Program-made: the position numbers and the translations under genes
Assembly (NCBI GenBank): GCA_905397405.1
Contig: CAJPVJ010000227.1
Coordinates: forward strand, 1 to 31,400
Origin: Oppiella nova
Taxonomy: Eukaryota; Arthropoda; Arachnida; Sarcoptiformes; Oppiidae
DNA length: 31,400 bases
Direction: 5' to 3'
The notes under the pieces: generated by a model
Told to the model about the DNA's origin: nothing
The model's input: only the letters and a program-made list of their open reading frames with translations
Databases searched by the model: none
Shown: positions 13,022-21,242 of the stretch, piece after piece
Layout: every line of letters starts with the position of its first letter
How positions within the stretch are numbered: position 1 is the stretch's first letter

Positions 13022-16000
13022 GGTTATAAAACTTTATTTTGTTGTATTCGTACCTCAATACCGATGCATTGATATCAGAGTAATGTCTGAGCGATCCTAT
13101 GATCTCGACTCCAACCCTAAGCCAATCCAATGGCTTTTTATCACTATATGTCTGCAATTCTTTATACATTTTGGTAAACCCTTTGACAAACGCCTGTCTG
13201 TATGGGCACTGATCGGGCATTTTTGCCAAAAATATGACTTCCAATTCAGCCACTGGGGGCACCTCCACGTCCACCACATGCATTAATGACAAAAGTCTAG
13301 TGTCCACATACTTGAAATGGGTGCAGGTGGCCACTACCTGGAACCTAGACATTTGGCACCAGTCGTAGGACAAGTCATCGTATAGACCCCCATATGTGAT
13401 GAGTTGTGTGAGCAGTGCCTGCACTGACTTTGTCTGCCACTTGTCTGCGCTCAACAGTTCAATGTTCTTCACGTATAGAATTATCTTATTGTTGGCCACC
13501 AATGATCTCCATGTCTTGGTTGAGCCGGTGGTGATTAGAGTACATGACTTCTTCAGTGCTTCGATTATATGACTGGCACCGGTATCAGGCGTGCAGTTAA
13601 TGGTCACCGTATGTCCCGTTGACAGCACAGTTTGCATTGCCAGAGCACTCTTACCGCATCCCTTACTGCCGGTTAATAGTATGTGACTCTCGCTGTCGAT
13701 CCACGGCTTCATTAACTCCAATGCCTTCATCACAGTTGGCACCGGTATTAGTGGTCCTATAGTTTTCAAAATATATCACATATTAATCCAACAAATTATT
13801 AAATATACAGTAATTGATATTTGACTTATAAATTAAAGTTTCATAATTCAACTAGATATATTGTAGTTCAATCAAACGACTCCAGTTTAATTCTTAACGG
13901 TACCAAACTACACTGCAGAAAAAGTATAATACAGTAGATTTGTACAATAATTTAGTATAGACTAATCTGTATATTATATAAATTATATAAAAGTAAAAAT
14001 ATTGAATTTACAAAAACCTGATTTTAAATTGAGTTTCGCATCAAATGTCTGCAAATTTCTCTGAACTCGAAGAATTCCTTTGATGGGATCCGAGTCCTCC
14101 CGTTTGGCATAACTTATATGCGATAATAGAGTGCGAGTTAATGACACCCATAGCCTCCTATCGGTCTCCGATATATATCTCTGCAGTTCTTCACTCGACA
14201 CCTGCACATCCAGTTGCTTGAGTCCGGCGCTTAACAGTTCGGGGTATTTGCAACCGTTAACACACACGACACCCAATCGTGATATAGTTGCCGGCGATGC
14301 AAAGGCCAGGGATGTGGTCTCGAACAGCAGATTACAGCGTTTGGGGTCAAAGTTGATTCGTTCGCCGGTTGGGAGGGTTAGTATGCGATTGTCGTCGAGC
14401 ACGGAGTTCAGGGCCTCCACCCAATCCGGGTCTATATCGCCATCAAATACAAGCCAAAAGTGAGTGTCCGACTCATCTCTCGCTATTTCCCGGGACTTAT
14501 GTGTCAGTAGGCCGTCCCGCCACTCCCGGGTCTCCTCATCCACATAACCCAACAGTTGTTGTCTGGAGACTGACTTTGGGTTTATTATAACAGAAGTCGT
14601 CGGACGATTGGGGGTAAACTGCTTGCGCGCCTCTTTAAGCACCTGCCAAAGGGTCGACTTACCCGACCCGCTCTGACCCACGATCACAACTCCCAAACGC
14701 GACTCTAACTGTTCCTCCAATTCCGAGATTTTTGTTATTTGTGTCTAAACTCAAGAAAACACAAAAAATCACTTTTAAATAACACAAAAGATAGCAAAAA
14801 TATATTTATCGTTAAACTACTAAAACTATTGGACACATGAGTATTCATAACGTAATAAATATAACTATGAATTAGCAAAGTATACCACCGCTGACTTAAA
14901 CCCTCGTACAGTAAACCTAATACAGAAAGCTAACGGAACCCATACCTGATCCAAGATGAGCTGTTTGTCCTCCAAAACCTTCACCACACACCTCATCAGC
15001 TCGTTCTGCACACCAGCGCCGGTGGCATCGGGCGGTCCGATCTCGCGTCCAAACACGTCATTCACCAGTTCCTCAAATTTGTAGTCGTCTTCGTCCACGA
15101 GTTTTGATTTAATTTGTTTGCGTAGAGTGTCGGTCACCAAACGCACCTCAACCTTCGCCTCCCTATCCTTCTCAGTACCAGCGCCTCCCAAACGTATAGC
15201 GCGACCACTGGCCTCCAGACAAGTTTTGATGGCTCGGAGGCCCCAATCGTAATGGCGCTGATGTGTCATACAATGTCGGGCCAACTCGAACCAAAGGGTC
15301 AACTTTTGGCCCAAAGTCTGAGATTGGCTCAACTCGAAGCCCTCGGCCAACAACAACACTCGTGATATGATGTCATTATCGGGAACAGACATCGCGATCG
15401 GCAAGAATAGCGACTTCAGATTATCGGGCAATCGATTGCGACCTCCGTATTGCTTTCCAGCCGGGTTTAGGGTTATGAATATTGCCGCAAAAGTGTTGAT
15501 GTCCACCTCACCTAAAATCCCAACAATTAATCAATTAAACAAATCGTTGAATTCAATGTTTCAAGATTTATTATGGGATTCATGTGATGAATATTAAACT
15601 ATAAATCATACCATACTCCGGTAATAATACACTTTTAGACTTGTTTTTGATGGCCCACTGAATGGCCTGAATCTGCGAGGACAGGGCCGACAGCACATCC
15701 AACTGAAGTCGATTGAACTCATCAAAGCAACCCCAGGCGCCGCACTTTATAAGTCCCACCAGTATTCGTGTCATTGCCTTCACATCAATGGCTTCATCGC
15801 AATTGAAAACCATTACCTGACGGCCCAAGTGTTGGCCTAAAGCTTTCACACTCTCGGTCTTTCCAGTGCCGGCCGGACCGTAAGGATTACCGCCTAAACC
15901 CATCTCCATTGCTGTTTAAAGTGTTCAAAAATTATTAATGAATTTATTTTATTTTATTCTCAAATTGTATAATTTATATTATAAATGCAAAGTGAATAGT

Positions 16001-19000
16001 TTAAACACATTCGCTGACATTTAAAGATACTTAATTATAAATTTATAAAGTCTACAAAGTAAGCTAATTGTACCGTATGCATTGATCTCACTTTAAAATC
16101 TTACAGAATATTCTGCAACTGAATAAAAACATGACTGATTAACATAAGCTCATACCCTGTGTGAGTGTTAGGTAGCACTTGTCGGTGAGGGGCGTATGGA
16201 CCAGTTTGGAGGCTCCAAAACAGCCCAAGTACTCGAAACTATACTCAAAAGATGCCAAACCCATGCGGGCCTCCAGTAAACCATTAGTGCGGCGTTTATT
16301 AGCGTAGAATCTGAGCTGTTTGTGCCAAAGCCAGTCATCTGAATCCCTAACATCCCCGGCCACCAGCTCATCGATCACCGTTAGGAAATGGATGTTATCC
16401 AACACCAGTGACTTGACTTTGATGTTTAGTACGCTTTCGAACTCCAGGTCTTGGCCTGTGGTTAGCGACGACAGTTCCTTCTCGTACTGAGCCTTCAGAT
16501 CTGACAACCGGTGCTTCCGAATAGAGTCCTCCACTCTTTGGGTAAATGTCACCCAATTTATAAGACTCAAGAGTTGCGCCGCCAGTTCCCATTGATGAGT
16601 GTTTGCACCGCCGACGCCCGCATTCATTTCAATCTCAGACAAAGCGTCGAAAAACTGTTCTTTAAGACCGTTCTTTAGCTGTGTCTCTAGATTCTTGAGC
16701 CACAACTCAACCCCATGTGCTCCACGTCCCGACTCAATCACCACTGGCTGCTTAAGGCGTATGATTTCACCCTAAATGTACAACAATTTGATTAATTCAA
16801 CTCATTTTAGATTAGTAAGCAAGATAACTCTAATATATTGCGTAATATTAATACTATTAAAGGCAGTCCGTGTTTACTATATACACAACTATTTGTCACT
16901 GACCTCAAGACTCTCGACACTGACCACAGATTTTTGACTTGAATCCAAATGTATTTTACAGACCGTGTTATTGAATAGCTTTTTGAGCAAAGTGGAGGAT
17001 TGGTTGACGTCTACCTTTCCGGCCAATATTAGCAACAGGTCGTCATCAGCCAGGAAGTAGAAACGAGGGAATCGGGCTCTCGATTCCTCCATAAATGTTT
17101 GCAACTTTTTCTGACACGCGTTTAACGTGCGATCGATGGCCTGTAGGCGTGTCTCGAGGCCTGGGATTTAGTAAAAAAATGTTACAAATTCGATAGCAAC
17201 TGGAGTATATATTACTAAATTCATAGTACGGAACAATTAGCCACGTTTTCATACCTGGGATGTGCAGTAAGCGCATGGCGTGCGGGTCTTTGGCTACAAG
17301 TTTAAGTATCTCCTGAAAGTCTCGAGACGACGGCGCGAACGTGTAGTCCGTAAACATACCGGTGTCGTCGCGAGCATAGATAGGCTCCAGAGATATCCAT
17401 TTGCGTTGCACTCCATTCAAGAGGCCCAGTATTGAATCCAATTGCGACAAACGGCTCTCCCAGAGGGCTGACCGCTCCTGGAGATCGTTGGTGCCAAAGA
17501 ACTCCGTATTCTTGACGGTCTGTAGAGTTAGGCTGCACTCCGACACCCGGTTTAGTATTGAGCGCCAGTCGCGTATCGCTCGCACCGGCACCCCATCGGA
17601 CATCTGATGGTCATAGAGTGCCAACTGAGCGCTCGCGGCAAACGAATCCAATTCGTTGAATGTCTCGCGAATCGACATCTCATTGGAAGCTCTGACCAAA
17701 ACATATTTATTATATATATTTTTATAACTAAATTATAAAAAAGCAATTATTTTCTACAAGAATTTTTTTTTTCAATAATTTACACCAAAATTAAGTTTAC
17801 TCTTAGGATTACTCTCTTTGATTGATTGATGAAAGAATTGACACTCACTTTGTATTTAATTCTTTGATGGCGTCCCTCGACATAACCAACTGCTTGCGTT
17901 GTTTCAATAAATCCGAGAGTTTCAGCTTTTCGTAATCCATGGCCAGACCTATCAATGACAGGAACTCCTGCCAATGACTCTTAACAAAGCACTCGCCTCT
18001 ACATATTTTCAAGAGAGCTAACAATTCCCTCCACTCGCGGACCCGATTGGTAAGCAGAGGGCCCACTGAAGGGTTATCTTCTTCCCATTTGCTTATATAG
18101 CTCTCGATGGCCGACAATTTATTACGGCTAACAATCCATTCCATGTCCAGGTATTTATCAATTCCCGCCTCAAAGTCGTGTATTAGTGTCCATTTGGCAT
18201 CCGTGTCGAGCACTTCGTCGACTACCAGTGCGAACACTTCAAAAGATTTAGGTTTGGGCGCCGAAAAGTAATCACAACTTAACGAAAACTCTTGACACCT
18301 TTGGGCCAATGAATCGCATTCCACGCGATATTCACGGATCACTTCTTTGGTTTCCTTCATGTCGTCGCCCATCGACTGCCAGCGCGACACGAATTGCTGT
18401 ATTTCAGCGCTCGTGTTACCCAACTCTGCCTCCATTCGCGACTTTAGGATCTCTCTGTTTGGCACAACACACAAATCAAATCATATTTGAACACATTTAT
18501 AAATTATAGCAATCATTAATTCGATATTCACATTAATTATATTAATTATGTTATAATATATACCAAAATGTAAACAATTTACTTATAAGAATCGAGAAGC
18601 GAGTCCTTAGTTTCAGTAATTCTCTCAAATTCATCAAATTTCTGGCGGACTTCACTCAAATCGGGGGCCGTTTTGGACGACCATTTCATGAGGAACGCCA
18701 ACTTGGCCTCCAACTCGGCGTACCTCTCATTCAGGTCCGTCTGAATAGCTTTCAACTCTGTTTTAAATAACCGGTCGATTGCCAGCAATTCCTGTATACT
18801 ATCGGGTCGTTTGGATGTCATGTCAAGCAATTCATTGCACTTCCTTTCTATCACTTTAATCTCTTCGTCGCACCGGTCTCTCAACGATCGCACCAGTAGT
18901 TTGTCGGCTTCGATAAGTAACCAATCGACAAATGCCTTAATCGGCAGTATATTGATGACAAAACTACCCGTCCGACACACGATCTCGTTATCGGCGAATT

Positions 19001-21242
19001 GCTTATTAAACTTCTGGGACTTTGTTTTAATGAGAATCAGATTATTCTTATAGTCATCCAAAGTGTCTAATTTCAAGAATTGAGCCAAACTTTCTCCATC
19101 CTTAATGTCTCCCTCAGAGTTGGAAGAAGTGGTCTGCCATCGGATCACATGATAGAGGGAACACCACTCGACAAATGTGTGTCTTATAGTCAATAACTCG
19201 TCGATAATTTCATTTCCCTTTTCGTAAAGAATGGGAAAATTATTAAAATTTCGTAAATATATGGCATAAAATAAAGATTTATTATTCGTGTCATTATTAT
19301 TAGCATTATTTTGATTGCCATTCAACTGCGAAAAGCCTTCAAACTTTTCGGGTAACGATAAAAATGTTTTAATTCTGGCGTATATTTTAGCTTTCAATTC
19401 CTCCAGTGGCGGCCTATAAGTAAGGTTGTAAAATATAAATATTACATTTACATAATATATTATGTATCACAATGAAATAAAACTTTTTTAAAGTCATTAA
19501 TATTTATAAAAATTAGTACCGGTACTAATAAGAATAAGTTAATATATCAATAAATTTATTATGTCAAACCTGTATGCTACGACACCAGTACTAAAACACA
19601 GTTCAATTTTCAGTTGTTGATCATCACTACCACCGCCAGCACCGGTTGATTTAGTTGTCGATCTGAACGCAAAACTGCTTTTATTATTATTGACACCAAA
19701 TGACAATAGATTATCAGATTTGATAAGAGTGTCGTTAAAATGAAACTCCAATATCTTATACAACTGGTGATCCCAGTGCCGCTTCCAGGGCCCGGTGTTC
19801 TCATACCTGTTAAATGGATTGATATTTAGATACAGTATTAAATTACTAAACATTCATAGCAAATATTAAATTGATTTTCATTAAATAAGTCACCTTACTT
19901 GTTAGATAAATAGCATATAGCTATTACTGCAAATTATAGCCGACAACTTATGAGTCATAAACATGTGTTTAAAATATTCTTACCGATAGTCGATCTCTTG
20001 AACCAATGTCTTAGCGTCGGTGATAATGGGCCGCCACTTAACCACCTGAACGTCAAACAAATTCCTAATCAAAAGCAATACTTTTTGGTGATGTCTTCGC
20101 AACAAACGATTCTCCGACGCAAACTGTTTTGCAAATGCCTTTAACTCGTCCAACCATACCATGAGTTTGTTGGAGTCGTCCGCCCATGACATGCGCTCCC
20201 GGGAAGCCTCCAGGAGTGCCGTAAACTTTTGTGCCGGTCCGATAAGCATCGGTCTCTGGGACAGTAGGATCTGGTCGGCGACACTACAGTAGAAGTTCAC
20301 AATTTCGCGCAATTCTCGCGCATATCCGCCGTATTTCTTAGCGTCCGACTCGGCCGTCAGTATATCCGCCGGTATAGCAAAGCCCAGACACCGCAGTACA
20401 CCGGTATCGGCGGCCAACTTAACCATCTTGGGATCAAAGGTCACTCGAGGCACTTGAGTGCTTGTGTCAATCTCTATACACTGGCGCCGGGCGTCCAAAG
20501 ACACGCCGTTTACGCGTTTACACCACTCGCGGAACAGTCGTTGGGATTCGTCGGCCAGCTCTCGACAGATCTGATCCAACGATGTCTTCGATTTCTGGTA
20601 CTCTTGAATGTCTTCACCGAATAGTTGGTCGCAAACGCGCATCACTGCCCGCAGTTTACCCTCCCGTGCCTTTAATACGCTGATCCGATCAGTGATCTCT
20701 GGGTTGGTGTCGGCCAGTTCGCTGGTGTCGGCGCACACGTCGGCCCAGTCGTTCACTTTGAGCACGAGATCCCGGCGCTCTGCAGTCAGTGCCGTCAGCA
20801 CCTGTCGAGTGCGCGCCTGTCGTCTCAATTCGCTCAACGCATGCATGAGAGCGGAGACGGATCCGTCCATTCGGTGCAGAATACGTCGCAAACGAGCGAT
20901 AGATTCCGTCTCTGAGATAATGGACTCATCGGTCGTAACGTCCGAAGACTTTTGGCCAGAATTTTGTGATAATTTCACGAACACTACGGTTGAGTCGCGA
21001 CGGTTCATATGATTGTCTTCGTCTAATTGCTGATCCGACAGTTGTCTGGTGTGCAACTGGATATGATTGGGCGACTCGTCGCTCTTTAAGATGACGAGTT
21101 GCGTGGAGTCGGCCGAAGAGGCGAAGAAGTGTTTCACTTGTTTTCGTTGATCGCCTGTCACTTCATTCGAGTTGACGTCAAAGTACTCTTTGATTGTCTT
21201 ATAGATCACTTCATCGACTGTTTTGCCCACCGAAGCACTCAT
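2406..21242 (-). CDS. Dync2h1: cytoplasmic dynein 2 heavy chain, complete, 18 exons
   Basis: This is the motor subunit of the dynein that carries intraflagellar-transport trains from ciliary tip to base. Exons in coding order: 21242-19984, 19806-19570, 19413-18583, 18454-17849, 17691-17255, 17160-16904, 16771-16156, 15911-15612, 15511-14946, 14744-14018, 13756-13054, 12971-12079, 11784-11297, 8269-7730, 7644-6787, 5305-4499, 4137-3346, 2576-2406. Every junction is GT-AG and phases match, giving 11,088 nt (3,695 residues). Domains in order: tail and linker (1-1400), AAA1 (P-loop 1426-1433, Walker B CFDE 1476-1479), AAA2 (1726-1733), AAA3 (1975-1982), AAA4 (2288-2295), stalk with microtubule-binding tip (about 2480-2800), AAA5-AAA6 and C-terminal domain. 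Dynein-2-specific similarity runs throughout, so it is not dynein 1 or an axonemal dynein. The N-terminal 110 residues also align with vertebrate DYNC2H1, supporting the start. It is about 600 residues shorter than the vertebrate protein. Confidence 0.93.
2577..3345 (-). other. dynein 2 intron 17
   Basis: Intron of 769 bp between the last two coding exons, GTATGG...AAAG. It contains the 142-bp inverted-end element at 3025-3166. A short open frame at 2823-3032 lies wholly inside and has no recognisable product. Confidence 0.75.
3025..3166. mobile_element. 142-bp MITE-like element with imperfect inverted ends
   Basis: The left end GGCGTCATTCAAAAAGTA and the reverse complement of the right end, GGCGTGATCCACAAAGTA, match at 14 of 18 positions. 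The inside is C-rich and unlike the AT-rich flanks (CCCCCTCCCCCTAG near the right end). The trinucleotide ATA directly abuts both ends and may be a target duplication. No coding capacity. The parent transposon family cannot be named from this alone. Confidence 0.55.
3346..4137 (-). CDS. Dync2h1: dynein 2 exon 17: C-terminal domain (aa 3376-3639)
   Basis: Starts 22 codons before its first Met at CTACAG|GCGCTG. Contains [13 protein letters not shown] and [17 protein letters not shown], matching the C-terminal domain. I end it at AAAC|GTATGG; reading on reaches a stop 10 codons later. The next exon restores the conserved C-terminus in the same phase. Confidence 0.88.
4138..4498 (-). other. dynein 2 intron 16
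   Basis: A 361-bp AT-rich intron, GTATAA...CTACAG. I see no repeat, hidden exon or other feature in it. Confidence 0.75.
4499..5305 (-). CDS. Dync2h1: dynein 2 exon 16: AAA6 (aa 3107-3375)
   Basis: [10 protein letters not shown] opens the exon. [20 protein letters not shown] and [17 protein letters not shown] are dynein AAA6/C-terminal hallmarks. Roughly 100 residues present in vertebrates between the first and second of these blocks are missing, all inside this continuous exon. Confidence 0.92.
5306..6786 (-). other. dynein 2 intron 15
   Basis: A 1,481-bp AT-rich intron, GTAAGC...TTTAG. The protein alignment is continuous across it, so no exon needs to be hidden here. No microsatellite or inverted repeat stands out. 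Confidence 0.75.
6787..7644 (-). CDS. Dync2h1: dynein 2 exon 15: AAA5 (aa 2821-3106)
   Basis: Aligns to AAA5: PFICDP, then [13 protein letters not shown] in place of a P-loop, and FRLFL. A long helical buttress follows. The conserved P.D..S.EN block expected before PFICDP is absent. Ends at CTTCAG|GTAAGC. Confidence 0.9.
7730..8269 (-). CDS. Dync2h1: dynein 2 exon 14: descending stalk (aa 2641-2820)
   Basis: Starts at ACAG|GTGGAG and includes [16 protein letters not shown], the conserved (A)APL..WV segment after the microtubule-binding tip, followed by long coiled coil returning to the ring. Donor TTGCAG|GTATTT. Confidence 0.92.
8409..8447. repeat. (GA)n array with internal G7 run
   Basis: About 14 GA units followed by seven G and AGAG. 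Confidence 0.9.
8423..8517 (+). repeat. 95-bp inverted repeat, copy A
   Basis: It begins in a GA array, passes a run of seven G (8437-8443) and continues for 74 bp of unique AT-rich sequence. It is the exact reverse complement of 9313-9407, with no mismatch or gap. Confidence 0.9.
8516..8592 (+). repeat. 77-bp direct repeat, copy A
   Basis: Identical, without gaps, to 10677-10753 (constant offset 2,161). It starts at the point where inverted repeat copy A ends and runs into a GA array. It contains a short inverted motif, GATTAA...TTAATC. Confidence 0.9.
8585..8612. repeat. (AG)14 array
   Basis: Pure AG dinucleotide repeat at the end of direct repeat copy A. Confidence 0.9.
9092..9116. repeat. 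interrupted (GA)n array
   Basis: GA units with a short AAA interruption, intron 13. Confidence 0.85.
9313..9407 (-). repeat. 95-bp inverted repeat, copy B
   Basis: Reverse complement of 8423-8517, identical over the full length. Identity stops at 9312 on one side and inside the CT array at 9408 on the other. Confidence 0.9.
9382..9446. repeat. compound CT / ACTC array
   Basis: C7 run, then CT units with one interruption, then about four ACTC units, intron 13. Confidence 0.9.
10042..10085. repeat. (CT)n array
   Basis: About 17 CT units grading into CCCTCC repeats, intron 13. Confidence 0.9.
10391..10425. repeat. (GA)n array
   Basis: Mostly pure GA repeat preceded by a GAGC variant, intron 13. 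Confidence 0.9.
10677..10753 (+). repeat. 77-bp direct repeat, copy B
   Basis: Second copy of the 8516-8592 sequence in the same orientation, again ending in a GA array (10746-10771). The sequence to its left is unrelated to that left of copy A. Confidence 0.9.
10746..10771. repeat. (GA)n array
   Basis: GA units with one GGG interruption, at the end of direct repeat copy B. Confidence 0.85.
11115..11266. mobile_element. 152-bp GC-rich non-autonomous TIR element
   Basis: Ends are inverted copies: AGGATGGCCATA on the left and TATGGCCATCCT on the right. The element is flanked by the direct repeat TATTCATAAGTA (11103-11114 and 11267-11278), the expected trace of insertion. The inside is rich in GGCC/CCGGCC words, in sharp contrast to the AT-rich intron. 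It has no open reading frame. A flank of 10-12 bp is longer than for Tc1/mariner (2 bp) or hAT (8 bp); Mutator-like elements (about 9-11 bp) would be closer, but the family is not established. Confidence 0.75.
11297..11784 (-). CDS. Dync2h1: dynein 2 exon 13: ascending stalk and microtubule-binding tip (aa 2478-2640)
   Basis: A charged heptad-like coiled coil leads into [19 protein letters not shown] and [11 protein letters not shown], the highly conserved dynein 2 microtubule-binding domain. Donor GTAAAG|GTCTGT, phase 0. Confidence 0.93.
12079..12971 (-). CDS. Dync2h1: dynein 2 exon 12: AAA4 and start of stalk (aa 2180-2478)
   Basis: The AAA4 P-loop reads GDSGTGRK (2288-2295) with Arg at the catalytic Lys position, as in other dynein 2 chains. 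Walker B is an intact VDEI (DE at 2346-2347). The exon ends in the coiled-coil approach to the stalk. Its first 23 codons precede the first in-frame Met. Confidence 0.9.
12976..13018. repeat. (GA)n array forming an intron polypyrimidine tract
   Basis: About 19-20 GA units on the plus strand, read as CT in the transcript. It occupies half of the 82-bp dynein intron 11 (12972-13053) and directly precedes the CTGTAG acceptor. Confidence 0.9.
13054..13756 (-). CDS. Dync2h1: dynein 2 exon 11: AAA3 (aa 1946-2180)
   Basis: Walker A GSKGCGKS (1975-1982) is intact. The Walker B position reads LYVKNIELL, without the usual acidic pair. The donor TTGAG|GTACGA leads into an 82-bp intron made largely of a CT array. 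Confidence 0.9.
14018..14744 (-). CDS. Dync2h1: dynein 2 exon 10: AAA2 (aa 1704-1946)
   Basis: Walker A GQSGSGKS (1726-1733), the [19 protein letters not shown] block and SPATISRLG are classic dynein AAA2. The exon ends soon after at AAATCAG|GTTTTT, a weak donor, whose phase (1) matches the next exon. Confidence 0.9.
14946..15511 (-). CDS. Dync2h1: dynein 2 exon 9: AAA1 small domain (aa 1515-1703)
   Basis: Begins with sensor-I sequence [15 protein letters not shown] and the [14 protein letters not shown] segment, then the HYDWGLRA motif typical of dynein AAA1. Donor GATCAG|GTATGG, phase 0. Confidence 0.92.
15612..15911 (-). CDS. Dync2h1: dynein 2 exon 8: AAA1 ATPase core (aa 1415-1515)
   Basis: Holds the main ATPase site: Walker A GPAGTGKT (residues 1426-1433) and Walker B CFDEFNR with the catalytic DE pair (1478-1479). 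Both are fully canonical, so the principal motor site should be active. Confidence 0.95.
16156..16771 (-). CDS. Dync2h1: dynein 2 exon 7: end of linker to start of AAA1 (aa 1210-1415)
   Basis: Carries the linker-AAA1 junction with [11 protein letters not shown] and the nearly invariant [16 protein letters not shown] that precedes AAA1. Acceptor is TTTAG|GGT, donor CAGG|GTATGA in phase 1. Confidence 0.92.
16904..17160 (-). CDS. Dync2h1: dynein 2 exon 6: linker (aa 1124-1209)
   Basis: Contains [19 protein letters not shown], the dynein linker hallmark (FPRFYF..DDDLL.IL). The first ~19 codons lie upstream of any ATG, so the exon is longer than its ATG-initiated frame suggests. Donor is TTGAG|GTCAGT in phase 0. 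Confidence 0.9.
17255..17691 (-). CDS. Dync2h1: dynein 2 exon 5: linker (aa 978-1124)
   Basis: Linker-domain sequence with the IRETFNELD and [14 protein letters not shown] motifs (the latter is the NHIQRKWVYLEPIF signature of dynein linkers). Ends at CCCAG|GTATGA in phase 1. Confidence 0.9.
17849..18454 (-). CDS. Dync2h1: dynein 2 exon 4: tail to linker (aa 776-978)
   Basis: Helical tail sequence of the DHC_N2 (linker) region. It includes an [12 protein letters not shown] segment corresponding to the conserved DHWLDLFRLLGL of dynein 2. Donor is ACAAA|GTGAGT in phase 2. Confidence 0.88.
18583..19413 (-). CDS. Dync2h1: dynein 2 exon 3: tail (aa 499-776)
   Basis: Begins with [18 protein letters not shown], equivalent to the PPFEEIRAKYYREMKRFI region of vertebrate DYNC2H1, and is helical throughout. 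It contains an Asn-rich low-complexity stretch near residues 526-541. Acceptor is TTATAG, donor TATAA|GTAAAT. Confidence 0.88.
19570..19806 (-). CDS. Dync2h1: dynein 2 exon 2: tail (aa 420-499)
   Basis: Contains [14 protein letters not shown], matching the conserved KQHWNHQLYKALE segment of dynein 2. A Ser/Thr/Gly/Asn-rich insert follows. Acceptor AACAG|G and donor TACAG|GTTTGA keep phase 2 at both ends. Confidence 0.88.
19984..21242 (-). CDS. Dync2h1: dynein 2 exon 1: N-terminus and tail (aa 1-420)
   Basis: One uninterrupted 1,259-nt coding exon ending at a CG|GTAAGA donor in phase 2. The first ~110 residues resemble the extreme N-terminus of vertebrate DYNC2H1 (an aromatic-rich KEYF segment, then a VVFVKL strand). 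The sequence then passes directly to the part of the tail found near residue 480 in vertebrates, ending in a conserved [11 protein letters not shown] stretch. About 370 tail residues therefore appear to be absent. Confidence 0.9.

Noticed and set aside
20462-21012. Plus-strand open frames over dynein exon 1
   Set aside because: They are antisense shadows of a conserved dynein tail exon, without family motifs.
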